A stretch of DNA of 64,000 bases from Gammaproteobacteria bacterium (GTDB taxonomy: Bacteria; Pseudomonadota; Gammaproteobacteria; Pseudomonadales; Azotimanducaceae), in assembly GCA_028821515.1 (NCBI GenBank), contig JAPPGA010000009.1:35547-99546 (forward strand), written 5' to 3'. Positions 35,086 through 43,485 of the stretch are shown piece after piece (position 1 is the first letter of the stretch; each line of letters opens with the position of its first letter). A program made the position numbers and the translations under genes. The notes beneath the pieces are model-generated. The model did not search any database and was not told the DNA's origin. It saw only the letters and a list, made by a program, of their open reading frames with translations.

Positions 35086-36294
35086 TCAAGCGAACCTCGA
35101 CAGGACGCCGACACCCATCGCCTCCCGAACCAGTTGCCGTTTCACGGCCGGTGCCGCATCGATCAACCTGACTCCGCTGTTCCTGATCCATCGCCCGATC
35201 GGGCCACCATAAGCATATCCGTCGCGGAATCCGCGCATGAGCGCGATCATCGCCTCGGCGCGGGCTCGGCGCCGCAACGAGAAACCTCGCCAGCGCCCGG
35301 GTCGCCCGGGATCCCCGGCGTCGCGCTGCGCTTCGTCGGCAATGACGGCGACATCCTCCAGGCCCAGGTTGACCCCTTGCCCCGCAAGAGGGTGCAGCGT
35401 ATGGGCGGCGTCGCCGATGAACAGGATTCTCGGCTTCGGGTTGAAGTCCCGGACTACGCGTTGAGGCAACGGAAACAGGAACCGTCGGTCGATTTCCGCA
35501 ATGCGTCCCAGGACGAGTTCGGACGTGCCCTCGAGCGCTGCGGCGAACGCGGAATCGTCGAGCGTGGCCAGCTCTTTGGCCAGGTCATGACGGGTGCTCC
35601 ATATGACGGCGCAACAAGAGGGATCGGCCAACGGCAGAAGCGCCAGCGGCCCCGCGTCCGAAAACCGTTGATAGGCAATCCCCCGATGGGCCTGTTCGAC
35701 CTGGACCACGGTCGCAACCGCCGCGTCGGATCCTCCGCGGTCGGCCACGCCTGTCCCGGCGAGCTTTCGAACCTTCGAGTCGGCGCCGTCCGCGGCGACC
35801 AGCAGTCGGGTGGAGACTGCGTCTTGCTCGAATTCCAGGGTTACCGTGGCGTCCCGGGACACGATGCCGTCAACCACGCCTTCGATCCAGTCGACATTGG
35901 TCAGGCCCGCGCATTCGTCGAATAGCGCCGCGCAGGCGCGACTCGATTCGACCATCCAGGCGAGCGCATCGACCCCTGCCTCATTCGCGCTGAATGTCAG
36001 GCGGCCGCCGCCATACTCTTCCCATATGCACATCTGGTCGATCGGGCTCGCGGGGACATCGACGCCCAGGAGATCGAGAGAGGCACGCGACAAGGCAACG
36101 GAGCGGATGTCGAATCCGAGTTCACCGGTCGTCGGACGCGGTCGCCGGCCGTCGATGAGGGCAACGCGGAGGCCGGTTCGTCCAAGCGCCAGCGCGGCAG
36201 CGGCTCCGACGAGCCCCGCGCCCACCACAGCGACATCGTAGGGATCTGGTCCAGCTGCCGATGGCCCATGCGGTTTGTGTTGGCCCGCCGTCAT
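35086..36294 (-). CDS. FAD-dependent hydroxylase, UbiH/UbiI/UbiF family
   Basis: A 402-residue flavin monooxygenase of the ubiquinone-synthesis hydroxylase family. VAVVGAGLVGAAAALALG is the FAD-binding Rossmann loop, LLVAADGADSKVRKLAG the DG motif, and LFIGDAAHTLHPLAGQGVNLGLED the second FAD-binding block with the family's HP-x-AGQG. It adds one of the ring hydroxyls of ubiquinone. Only one such gene occurs here, whereas E. coli has ubiH and ubiI in tandem between pepP and gcvT, so which position it hydroxylates cannot be told. It is 78 bases after pepP. Confidence 0.92.
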   Translation of the reverse strand: MTAGQHKPHGPSAAGPDPYDVAVVGAGLVGAAAALALGRTGLRVALIDGRRPRPTTGELGFDIRSVALSRASLDLLGVDVPASPIDQMCIWEEYGGGRLTFSANEAGVDALAWMVESSRACAALFDECAGLTNVDWIEGVVDGIVSRDATVTLEFEQDAVSTRLLVAADGADSKVRKLAGTGVADRGGSDAAVATVVQVEQAHRGIAYQRFSDAGPLALLPLADPSCCAVIWSTRHDLAKELATLDDSAFAAALEGTSELVLGRIAEIDRRFLFPLPQRVVRDFNPKPRILFIGDAAHTLHPLAGQGVNLGLEDVAVIADEAQRDAGDPGRPGRWRGFSLRRRARAEAMIALMRGFRDGYAYGGPIGRWIRNSGVRLIDAAPAVKRQLVREAMGVGVLSRFA

Positions 36295-36372
36295 GTGAGG
36301 ATTCTCGCCAGTGGGTGACAGGAGACTATGACAGCGTCGAGTTCGATAGGTGCACGCGAGGGCTCGAGGGCC

Positions 36373-37728
36373 TCAGTGCCGCATCAGCGCCTCGATGTCG
36401 TCTGCCGCTTTGGGGACGGCGTCGGTCAGCACGCGGTTGCCCGATTCTTCGATCAGCACGTCATCTTCGATGCGAATTCCCATGCCGCGCCAGGCTTCGT
36501 CGACGTCGTCGAAGCCCGGGCCGTCCGGAATGTAGAGGCCCGGTTCGATGGTCAACACCATGCCAGGCTGCAGTTCGCGCCAGTCGCCATTGCAGCGGTA
36601 GTCGCCCACGTCGTGCACGTCTATGCCGAGCCAGTGAGAACAACGGTGTACGGTGAATCGCTGGTAGGCCTTGGTCTCGAGGGCCTCGTCGATGCCTCCC
36701 GGAATCAGGCCGAGGTCTATCAGCCCCTCGGTAAGCACCCGGGTCGACGCGTCCTGGGGTCCGGTGCAGTTGGCGCCGGGCACGGCAGCCGCGATCGCCT
36801 CGGCCTGGGCGGCGAGCACCACCTCGTAGAGATCCCGTTGCCTCGGCGAGTAGGTGCCGTTGACCGGAAACGTCCGGGTCACGTCCGAAGCGTAGTGCTC
36901 CAGTTCGCAGCCGGCATCGATCAGCACCACGTCGCCGTCTGCGAGCAGGCTGTCATTCCTGACGTAGTGCATGACGCAGGCATTGCGCCCCCCGGCAACG
37001 ATGGACGGATAGGCGGGGGCGCGCGCGCCGGCCTGCATGAACGCATGCACCAGCACAGCTTCGAGTTGCGTCTCGCTCAAGCCTGGCCGACAGTGCCGCA
37101 TGGCTTCGGTGTGCGCGTCGGCGGTAATACTGCCCGCTGCCGCGATGAGTTGCTGCTCGGCGGGAGACTTGATCAGGCGATGTTCGTGCAGCAGGCGTTG
37201 CAGGGGCTGAAATTCGCAGCCGCCCGCGTTCGCTCCGCGCGCGCGGGCGGTGGAAGCACAGGCGATGAGGCGCTGGTCGAACTCCGGGTGTTCCCCCATC
37301 ACGGTGTGGACACACCAGCGGCCGTTGAGAATGCGGGGCAGAATCTCCTCGAGCCTGGAGTTCGGGAACGCGGCATCGACGCCCAGGGCTTGCGGCGCGC
37401 GCTCCGGTCCTAGCCTTTCGCCGGTCCACTGCTCGCGCGCGGGATCGCGCTCTGGACAGAACAGTACGGTCGAAGCGGGCTCCGACCCAGGGGCTAGCAC
37501 CAGCACGCTGTCCGGTTCGTCGAATCCCGTGAGGTAGTAGAAGTCGCTGTCCTGCCGGAAAGGATATTCGGTGTCGCGATTCCGATATCGGATCGAGGCG
37601 CCGGGAACGATCGCGACATCGTTGCTGGTGAGTTCAGCCATCAGGCGGGCGCGGCGGGCCTGGAACTCCGCTGGCTGGATGCCTGGCACGGCGGAGGTGA
37701 CCGGGTTGGCAGTGGTACGCGTCTTCAT
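36373..37728 (-). CDS. pepP: Xaa-Pro aminopeptidase (PepP)
   Basis: A 451-residue metallopeptidase that removes the N-terminal residue before proline. The N-terminal domain has DVAIVPGASIRYRNRDTEYPFRQ, and the pita-bread catalytic domain has metal ligands in VVLIDAGCELEHYASDVTRTFP (two Asp), VHRCSHWLGIDVHD (His) and LTIEPGLYIP plus GIRIEDDVLI (Glu). The ATG at 37728 is preferred over the TTG at 37743. It heads the operon pepP - hydroxylase - gcvT - gcvH - gcvPA - gcvPB and is divergent from the division genes. Confidence 0.95.
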   Translation of the reverse strand: MKTRTTANPVTSAVPGIQPAEFQARRARLMAELTSNDVAIVPGASIRYRNRDTEYPFRQDSDFYYLTGFDEPDSVLVLAPGSEPASTVLFCPERDPAREQWTGERLGPERAPQALGVDAAFPNSRLEEILPRILNGRWCVHTVMGEHPEFDQRLIACASTARARGANAGGCEFQPLQRLLHEHRLIKSPAEQQLIAAAGSITADAHTEAMRHCRPGLSETQLEAVLVHAFMQAGARAPAYPSIVAGGRNACVMHYVRNDSLLADGDVVLIDAGCELEHYASDVTRTFPVNGTYSPRQRDLYEVVLAAQAEAIAAAVPGANCTGPQDASTRVLTEGLIDLGLIPGGIDEALETKAYQRFTVHRCSHWLGIDVHDVGDYRCNGDWRELQPGMVLTIEPGLYIPDGPGFDDVDEAWRGMGIRIEDDVLIEESGNRVLTDAVPKAADDIEALMRH

Positions 37729-37846
37729 CTGAATAGAAACCAATAGGTTGCGTCGAATGCTATCAACTTTCCGGTAGATGTCGGGTGCTTCACATGGGCC
37801 TCTATCCGGTACACACTACGCCCATTGACACACACTTGATGAGCCG

Positions 37847-38056
37847 ATGTCTTCCTCTGGCCTGGAACTTCTCGAGCAGAAGATTGCCACGTTGATCGAA
37901 CGTTGCGAATCGTTGGCCGTCGAAAACCGCGCGCTAAGGGCAAAGCAGCAGTCCTTGACCGAGGACCGGGCGAAGTTGATCGAAAAGAATGAACTCGCGA
38001 AGACAAGGGTGGAGTCGATGATCAACCGGCTCAAGGCGCTCGAGAAGACCTCGTGA
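37847..38056 (+). CDS. ZapB-like coiled-coil protein (TIGR02449 family)
   Basis: A 69-residue, entirely helical protein with heptad repeats: LELLEQKIATLIERCESL, then ENRALRAKQQSL and AKLIEKNELAKTRVESMINRLKAL. Such short coiled coils are encoded directly before zapA in many Gammaproteobacteria and are annotated TIGR02449; a role with FtsZ-ring proteins is inferred from position and similarity to ZapB. The start is ATG at 37847. It overlaps zapA by four bases (GTGA). Confidence 0.88.
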   Translation: MSSSGLELLEQKIATLIERCESLAVENRALRAKQQSLTEDRAKLIEKNELAKTRVESMINRLKALEKTS

Positions 38057-38355
38057 ACGATACGACGACCGTCACCGTGAATATCCTCGACAGGGCCTAC
38101 GAAGTGGGCTGCAGGCCCGACGAAGTCGATGAACTGATGCGCGCAGCCCGCTCCTTGAGCGTACGAATGAGGGAAATCCAGCGGGCCGGCAAGGTTGTCG
38201 GGCTCGACCGGATCGCAGTAATGGCGGCGCTCAACTACGCCCACGAGTATCTCGAAATGAAGGAGCGGCTCGCGCGCGCCGTCGCCGATACGGACGGCCG
38301 GGCCGGGCGCATGGCGGAGCGGATCACGGCAGCGCTTGAGGATCTCGGAAGCTGA
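38053..38355 (+). CDS. zapA: Cell division protein ZapA
   Basis: A 100-residue protein that bundles FtsZ filaments at the division site. The N-terminal VTVNILDRAYEVGCRPDEVDEL is the ZapA fold, followed by a long helix (RMREIQRAGKVVGLDRIAVMAALNYAHEYL) and a coiled-coil tail. The start is GTG at 38053, coupled to the upstream coiled-coil gene. Downstream come three tandem hairpins and then the 6S RNA gene, the usual zapA - ssrS - fau order. Confidence 0.93.
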   Translation: MNDTTTVTVNILDRAYEVGCRPDEVDELMRAARSLSVRMREIQRAGKVVGLDRIAVMAALNYAHEYLEMKERLARAVADTDGRAGRMAERITAALEDLGS

Positions 38356-38465
38356 CTCCGGAGACCCCGAGCCAGTGCTTCGGTTCCGGCTTGCATGGAT
38401 AGTACGCCTCCGCCGACAGGGGAGATGCCGGCACTTCCTTTGCGCGTCAGCGGTCGGGGAAGCTC

Positions 38466-38557
38466 TTTTTTTCTTGCGAGGACACCCTCGCGCTCCTTAT
38501 TTCTTGCGAGGGACACCCTCGCGCTCCTTTTTTTTGCGAGGGACACCCTCGCGCTCC
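38466..38557 (+). repeat. Three tandem 30-base units, each a hairpin with T-rich lead
   Basis: Units start GCGAGG at 38476, 38506 and 38536, a period of exactly 30 bases. Each reads T-rich run, GCGAGG(G), ACA, CCCTCGC, GCTCC, so every unit can fold into the same short GC stem with a 3-base loop. The T runs between stems (for example 38528-38535) make each stem plus the next T run look like an intrinsic terminator. This would give a triple terminator between zapA and the 6S RNA promoter. Confidence 0.85.
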
Positions 38558-38560
38558 CGG

Positions 38561-38586
38561 GGCTGAAGGCTCCGGCTGAAGGCTCC
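38561..38586 (+). repeat. 13-base direct repeat
   Basis: GGCTGAAGGCTCC occurs twice in direct succession (38561-38573 and 38574-38586), just after the triple hairpin and 22 bases before the -10 box of the 6S RNA gene. The second copy covers the place where a -35 element would lie. Confidence 0.8.
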
Positions 38587-38607
38587 GCCCCGGTCCAGAG
38601 GTTGGGC

Positions 38608-38613
38608 TATACT
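38608..38613 (+). promoter_or_regulatory. -10 box of the 6S RNA promoter
   Basis: TATACT at 38608-38613 lies seven or eight bases before the predicted 5' end of 6S RNA, the right distance for a sigma-70 -10 element. No good -35 hexamer is seen 17 bases upstream, so the promoter may depend on the extended sequence or an activator. Confidence 0.55.
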
Positions 38614-38620
38614 CGAAACC

Positions 38621-38835
38621 AGTCTCCTGGGGTGTTCGCCAGTCGGTACAGTCCTTGAGCCGTTAGAAATAACAATGGGGGCTCCGCTGTGGAGCCGGTG
38701 AGCAAGCCCTATGCTGCCGCCCCATGCCGTTTCGGGCGTCGGGCGTCGTGCTGCGGGACGCCTTGGGCACATATGAATCCCCGACCTGAACCAGAACGGT
38801 TCAGGCAGTCCAGACAGCGGCACGCTTGGGAGACC
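38621..38835 (+). ncRNA. ssrS: 6S RNA
   Basis: A regulatory RNA that binds sigma-70 RNA polymerase in stationary phase. The ends pair (GTCTCC at 38622-38627 with GGAGAC at 38829-38834). The 5' half has TGTTCGCCAGTC and GTCCTTGAGCCG followed by a GGCTCCGC...GGAGCCGGTGAGCA block, both hallmarks of gammaproteobacterial 6S. The 3' half has the stem CTGAACC/GGTTCAG (38786-38804), then CAGACAGCGGCAC before the closing stem. Length (about 215) and position between zapA and fau are as expected. The central bulge mimicking an open promoter should lie around 38665-38770. Confidence 0.92.
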
Positions 38836-38958
38836 ACACACTTCGGCCAATCCTGCGGCCATACCCGTGCCTGAAGATCAGCCACTATGGCTATCCGGCT
38901 GCCGCGGGTCTTTCGGGGTCCGGTTGTCCGGACACGTCGCCGTCAGCCGGCTGGGCCC

Positions 38959-39519
38959 GTGACGATTCGGGCAAACATGCGAAAACGCCGGCGCGCCCTG
39001 GCGGCTCACGAACAGTCCGGTCATGCCCGGGCCACATGCCGGCATCTCTTCAGTTCGGCGGTCGTGTTGCGTGGCTGCGTCGCTGCCTATTCGGCGACGG
39101 ACGGTGAGTTGAACCTGTGGCCGTTCATTGCGCGGCATCCCCGGATCGCGTTGCCCGTCATCGAGTCCCGGCATCGGATGACGTTTCGCCGCTACCGTCT
39201 GGGTGATCCCCTGCGCCGCAACCGCTTCGGCATAGCGGAGCCGGTGCTCGGCCGCGGGGTTCCCGCGATCGCGCTCTCCGTCGTGCTGATGCCGCTCGTT
39301 GCCTTCACCGCGGATGGCTGGCGGATCGGCATGGGCGGAGGCTTCTACGACCGCCATTTCGCGGGAGCCCAGCGCCCGTTGATGGTCGGCGTCGCGCACG
39401 AGTTCCAGCTCCTGCGCGATGTTCCACACCGCGACTGGGACGTACCCATGGACGCCGCCGTGACCGAACTCGGCTGGCGTTACTTCACCCGGCGCGGTGC
39501 TGCCCTGCGGTTATACTGA
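38959..39519 (+). CDS. fau: 5-formyltetrahydrofolate cyclo-ligase
   Basis: A 186-residue ATP-dependent enzyme that returns 5-formyl-THF to methenyl-THF (YgfA/Fau). Conserved segments are RRRALAAHEQ near the start, VLRGCVAAYSATDGELNLWP, VLMPLVAFTADGWRIGMGGGFYDRHFA (substrate and Mg-binding signature) and VGVAHEFQLL. The frame is open to an ATG at 38887; I chose the GTG at 38959 because the preceding residues are unlike the family, and the ATG at 38977 is an alternative. Cotranscription with 6S RNA is known in relatives. Confidence 0.88.
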   Translation: MTIRANMRKRRRALAAHEQSGHARATCRHLFSSAVVLRGCVAAYSATDGELNLWPFIARHPRIALPVIESRHRMTFRRYRLGDPLRRNRFGIAEPVLGRGVPAIALSVVLMPLVAFTADGWRIGMGGGFYDRHFAGAQRPLMVGVAHEFQLLRDVPHRDWDVPMDAAVTELGWRYFTRRGAALRLY

Positions 39520-39523
39520 CCGC

Positions 39524-40105
39524 ATGGCCGTTCGCAAGATCATCCGCATGGGTCATCCGGTGCTGCGGCGCCGTGCTCGTCCGCTACGGCGGGAGGAACT
39601 CGACAGCGTCGTCCTGCATCGCCTGATTGCGGACATGGTCGATACCTTGCACGACTACGGCGGGATCGGGCTGGCGGCGCCGCAGGTGAACGAAAGCGTG
39701 CGCCTGGCATTGATCGAGATTCCCGGTGGGCCGACCCGTTACGGTGAGCTCGACCACGTGCCGCTGACCGTATGCGTCAATCCGGAAATCGAGATCGTGG
39801 ACGAGACTGCGGCGGGTTACTGGGAAGGTTGCCTGTCCATCCCCGGCCTGCGTGGCTTCGTGGAGCGCCCCCAGCACATTCGGGTCCATTTCCTCGACCT
39901 GGGCGGCGAGCGGCGCGAACTCGAAGCCACGGGATTCCTCGCGACGGTGTTCCAGCACGAGTTCGATCATCTCGATGGCCGCCTCTTCGTCGATCGCATA
40001 AAGGACCCGACCAGGCTCGCCTTCGAGGAAGAATTCGCCCGTTATGTGCTCCCCCTTGAACGCGAGGGCGAGCCGGCCGGCGAGTCCGCGGACGCGTCCG
40101 CCTGA
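39524..40105 (+). CDS. def: Peptide deformylase
   Basis: A 193-residue metalloenzyme that removes the formyl group from nascent proteins. It carries the three family motifs: [17 protein letters not shown] (metal Cys; the usual residue after EGC(L)S is present) and QHEFDHLDG (HExxH zinc/iron site). The start ATG at 39524 is four bases after the fau stop. It is followed closely by rpiA. No fmt gene is adjacent, which is unusual because def and fmt often pair; a second deformylase elsewhere is possible. Confidence 0.95.
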   Translation: MAVRKIIRMGHPVLRRRARPLRREELDSVVLHRLIADMVDTLHDYGGIGLAAPQVNESVRLALIEIPGGPTRYGELDHVPLTVCVNPEIEIVDETAAGYWEGCLSIPGLRGFVERPQHIRVHFLDLGGERRELEATGFLATVFQHEFDHLDGRLFVDRIKDPTRLAFEEEFARYVLPLEREGEPAGESADASA

Positions 40106-40115
40106 CATCGGCGGC

Positions 40116-40793
40116 ATGGCGCGCGATCAACTCAAGCAGGCGGCAGCGTTGGCGGCGCTCGAACTCGTCGAACCCAGACTCACGCGCGATGCGGTTATAG
40201 GCATCGGCACCGGGTCGACCGTCAGCTTCTTCATCGACGCGTTGGCGGAGTCGGCGCACAAGTTCGACGCGGCGGTGTCGAGTTCGGAAGCTTCCACCGC
40301 CCAGTTGCGCGCCCGGGGGATTCCCGTTCTCGATCTGAACGCAGCGCCGTCGGTGGCCGTCTACGTGGACGGCGCGGACGAGGTGGATGCTTCCAACGCG
40401 CTAATCAAGGGCGGCGGCGGAGCGCTCACGCGGGAGAAGATCATCGCGGCGTCGGCGGACGAGTTCATCTGCATCGTCGACGACGGGAAGGTGGTTGACC
40501 GGCTGGGGAACTTCCCGCTTCCGGTGGAGGTCCTACCCATGGCGCGGGGACTCGTCGCGCGCAAGCTGGCGGGCATGGGCGGCAGGCCGGAATACCGGCA
40601 GGGTTTCGTGACCGACAACGGCAACGTCATCCTCGACGTGCGGGACCTGTCCATCAACGATCCCGATGCGCTGGAGTCCGCCATCAACGACATCGTTGGC
40701 GTCGTTGTCAACGGCATCTTCGCGGCGAATCGCCCGGACGTGGTGCTGGTGGCATCCGCCGATGGGGTCAGGGGGAAACCGCCCATATCCTAG
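40116..40793 (+). CDS. rpiA: Ribose-5-phosphate isomerase A
   Basis: A 225-residue pentose-phosphate enzyme interconverting ribose-5-P and ribulose-5-P. Motifs are [52 protein letters not shown] (catalytic Asp, Glu, Lys) and ILDVRDLSI. The ATG at 40116 lies 10 bases after the def stop. rpiA commonly neighbours zapA/fau genes in Gammaproteobacteria, supporting the cluster. Confidence 0.96.
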   Translation: MARDQLKQAAALAALELVEPRLTRDAVIGIGTGSTVSFFIDALAESAHKFDAAVSSSEASTAQLRARGIPVLDLNAAPSVAVYVDGADEVDASNALIKGGGGALTREKIIAASADEFICIVDDGKVVDRLGNFPLPVEVLPMARGLVARKLAGMGGRPEYRQGFVTDNGNVILDVRDLSINDPDALESAINDIVGVVVNGIFAANRPDVVLVASADGVRGKPPIS

Positions 40794-40857
40794 GCGTCGG
40801 CCCGGCGCACTTCCCCGATCGATACCGGGCCGGATAGCTTCGGCCTGACAACAGAGG

Positions 40858-42216
40858 ATGAATCCCTTGGACACCGTACAAGTTGAGCCTTCTGTGCGGC
40901 TCAGAACGTTGATCGTGGACGATCCGGTGGCGGTCGACGCCTACCTGGCCACGTTGTCGGGACCGGATGTCGTGCGCGCGATGTTCCGCCTGGACGAGGA
41001 CGAGCGCCAGGCGATCCTGTCGGCACTGGCGCCGGAGACTGCGGCGGAGTTCATCGAGGATGTCCCCGACGAAGTCGCCGCCGATCTCATCGAGGCGCTG
41101 CCGGTGCAGGACGCGGCCGACATCGTGACGGCTTTGCCGAGTCACGAGCGGGCCGACGTGCTCGCGGAAGTGGAGGACGAGGAGCGGCTCCAGATCCTCG
41201 GCGCGCTGGCGCCGGAAACCGCTGCGGACGCTCGCGAACTGATGACATACCCAGCGGAATCCGCAGGGGGCCTGATGGTGCGGGATTTCCTCTCTTTTTC
41301 GGCTTCCGCGTCAGCGCGCGAGGTGCTGGAGGACCTGACGTCGGGCGATCACGATCTCTCTCCCAACCTGGTCAGGTTCGCCTACGCGGTGAATCCAGAA
41401 GGTCGCCTGATCGGGATGGTCCGCACCCGCAGCCTCGTTGCCGCTTCGCCGTCGACAGCCATCAGGGACGTGATGGCACCCGCCACCGCGATCAACGCCG
41501 AGGCGGACCTGGTGACGATCGATGCGTGCCTGGAAGAGGCTGAGGTTGAATCGCTGCCGGTCACGGACGACGACGGCAGGTTGCTGGGTGTGGTCGACCG
41601 CGAGCACGTCGACGAGGCGCTGGCGGAACGGGCGGCCGAAGACCATCTGAAGTCCCAGGGGATCGTCGGGGGCGAAGAGTTAAGGAGCATGCCTGTAGGT
41701 GTGCGTTCACGCCGGCGACTGTCCTGGCTGTCGATCAACATCGTGCTGAACCTGATCGCGGCGAGCGTGATCGCAGCGTTCGAAGAGACCCTGGCGGCGC
41801 TCATTGCATTGGCCGTATTCCTGCCCATCGTCTCGGACATGAGCGGCTGCTCCGGCAACCAGGCGGTGGCCGTCAGCATGCGCGAACTCGCGCTCGGCGT
41901 GACCAACCCGCGCGATGTCCTGCGCGTATGGTGGCAGGAGGCCAAGGTCGGCGTGCCGAACGGCATCGCCCTCGGTGCGTTGCTGGGCTCCATTGCGTGG
42001 TTGTGGAAGGGCCCTCTCGTGGGCGGCCTGGTGGCATTCGCGCTGGCGGTCAATACGTTGGTCGCGGTGTCCATTGGCGGAACGGTGCCACTGTTGCTCA
42101 AACGCTTCGGTGCCGATCCCGCCGTCGCCTCCGGGCCGGTGCTGACGACGGTCACCGACCTGTGCGGTTTTTTCCTTCTCCTGGGGACGGCGACGCTGGC
42201 GATTGCATGGCTCTGA
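40858..42216 (+). CDS. mgtE: Magnesium transporter MgtE
   Basis: A 452-residue Mg2+ channel. The cytosolic N domain consists of repeated helices (DEDERQAILSALAPETAAEFIEDVPDEVAADLIEALP), followed by paired CBS domains (LVRFAYAVNPEGRLIGMVRTRSL; VESLPVTDDDGRLLGVVDREHV) and a C-terminal five-helix pore with PIVSDMSGCSGNQAVAVSMREL, where the pore Asp and Gly-Asn-Gln are conserved. The start is ATG at 40858 with AGAGG just before. Only 64 bases separate it from rpiA, too little for an M-box riboswitch. Confidence 0.95.
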   Translation: MNPLDTVQVEPSVRLRTLIVDDPVAVDAYLATLSGPDVVRAMFRLDEDERQAILSALAPETAAEFIEDVPDEVAADLIEALPVQDAADIVTALPSHERADVLAEVEDEERLQILGALAPETAADARELMTYPAESAGGLMVRDFLSFSASASAREVLEDLTSGDHDLSPNLVRFAYAVNPEGRLIGMVRTRSLVAASPSTAIRDVMAPATAINAEADLVTIDACLEEAEVESLPVTDDDGRLLGVVDREHVDEALAERAAEDHLKSQGIVGGEELRSMPVGVRSRRRLSWLSINIVLNLIAASVIAAFEETLAALIALAVFLPIVSDMSGCSGNQAVAVSMRELALGVTNPRDVLRVWWQEAKVGVPNGIALGALLGSIAWLWKGPLVGGLVAFALAVNTLVAVSIGGTVPLLLKRFGADPAVASGPVLTTVTDLCGFFLLLGTATLAIAWL

Positions 42217-42303
42217 CTCGATCGCGAAGTTCCCGGTTGAACGGTTGCGAATTCGTGGTACTCCCCCCATCATGATTCGCGAGCATCCAGACAGGCGGGC
42301 AAG

Positions 42304-43473
42304 ATGTCCCTGAACTCCGTTACCCCGGTTGCCACCGACTACGGCGAACACGAAGCCGCGATGGTGGCGTATCGAGCGTCGGGCGAAGCTCGCGCCCTGG
42401 CGCTGGGGAATCGCGGTCCGATTCGTTTTGACGCGGACGGATCGCTGAGCGAAGACATCCTGGAAGCGTATTGGCGCTGCGGCTTCTATGTCTTTGAGAA
42501 CGTTCTTCGGCCGGAAGAGCTTCTCGACCTCGAGCGGGATATCGAACGCGTTATCGATGGGGCACCCGTGGAACCCGACGTGAGGGTGGACCGGCACGGG
42601 CGCCCATCGCTGAACGCAGACCGCGAGATGTTCGGCTTTTCGTTGATCAAGCCGTTGTCCGACCCCGTCGGCGGCACCGAACGCAACCAGGGCAGGCATC
42701 CGGCCAGAATGATCGAACCGACCCCGCCCGATGGGGCACCTGACTATGTCCTGCAGGTGGTCTCAGGCGCCCTGCAATACTCCGACGCCAGTCTTCGCGT
42801 ATACGGACATCCCGATCTGCTCCGCGTTGCCGAGGCGATCAACGGCGAGGACTTCACGCCTTTCAACGAAGTGATGTTCATCAAACATCCGGGGCTCGGA
42901 GGATCCGTGGCATGGCACCAGGACGGAACTACACACTGGGACACGCCGATCTTCGACAAGGGCACCCACGGCTTCAACTTCATGGCGCAGGTGTATGGCT
43001 GCAACGCGGCCAACGGTCTCTGGATCGTGCCCGGATCGCACCTCGCAAAGGCCGATATCAAGACGATGTGCGACGATGCGGGTTCGGATCGGCTGCCTGA
43101 AGCGGTCCCGCTGCTCTGCGCGCCTGGAGATGTCGGCATCTGCAATCGCCAGGCGGTGCACGGCTCGTTCGCCAACACCAGCCCGAACATTCGCGTCACG
43201 ATCAACTTCGGTTTTCATCGACGCGCCTCCGTGCTCGGCGCGAGGGGCAACGGCATCCACGCTCCCGGGAGCGACAAGATCATCTACGACGCGGACCGCA
43301 TCCGGAAACGTTCCCGGATGATCGGTTACGCGATCGACGCGCGCCGGCAACGGTTCCCGGACGAGGACGCGTTCCGTTACCAGCCCCACGTCCGCGAGGG
43401 CGCGACCTTCGAGTGGAACGATGCGGGCCGGGAACGCATCAAGGACTACAACCTGCTCGACCTCGGCATCTAG
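42304..43473 (+). CDS. Phytanoyl-CoA dioxygenase family protein
   Basis: A 389-residue Fe(II)/2-oxoglutarate dioxygenase. The iron site His-x-Asp is SVAWHQDGTTHWDTP (about residues 204-206), and the distal His and 2-oxoglutarate Arg are in NRQAVHGSFANTSPNIRVTIN. EAYWRCGFYVFENVLRPEEL is the family N-terminal helix. It is larger than the other two family members here. The substrate is unknown; PhyH enzymes hydroxylate CoA-esters, quaternary amines or natural products. It is separated from its convergent neighbour, another PhyH gene, by 12 bases. Confidence 0.9.
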   Translation: MSLNSVTPVATDYGEHEAAMVAYRASGEARALALGNRGPIRFDADGSLSEDILEAYWRCGFYVFENVLRPEELLDLERDIERVIDGAPVEPDVRVDRHGRPSLNADREMFGFSLIKPLSDPVGGTERNQGRHPARMIEPTPPDGAPDYVLQVVSGALQYSDASLRVYGHPDLLRVAEAINGEDFTPFNEVMFIKHPGLGGSVAWHQDGTTHWDTPIFDKGTHGFNFMAQVYGCNAANGLWIVPGSHLAKADIKTMCDDAGSDRLPEAVPLLCAPGDVGICNRQAVHGSFANTSPNIRVTINFGFHRRASVLGARGNGIHAPGSDKIIYDADRIRKRSRMIGYAIDARRQRFPDEDAFRYQPHVREGATFEWNDAGRERIKDYNLLDLGI

Positions 43474-43485
43474 CAGCCGCAGGAA

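Noticed and set aside
37816..38244. 142-codon leftward frame across the ZapB-like and zapA genes
   Set aside because: Antisense to two recognisable small genes.
38466..38557. CRISPR array
   Set aside because: The three units are contiguous repeats without unique spacers and no cas genes are present.
40794..40857. Mg-sensing riboswitch before mgtE
   Set aside because: The 64-base gap is too short for an M-box, and no matching pairing was seen.
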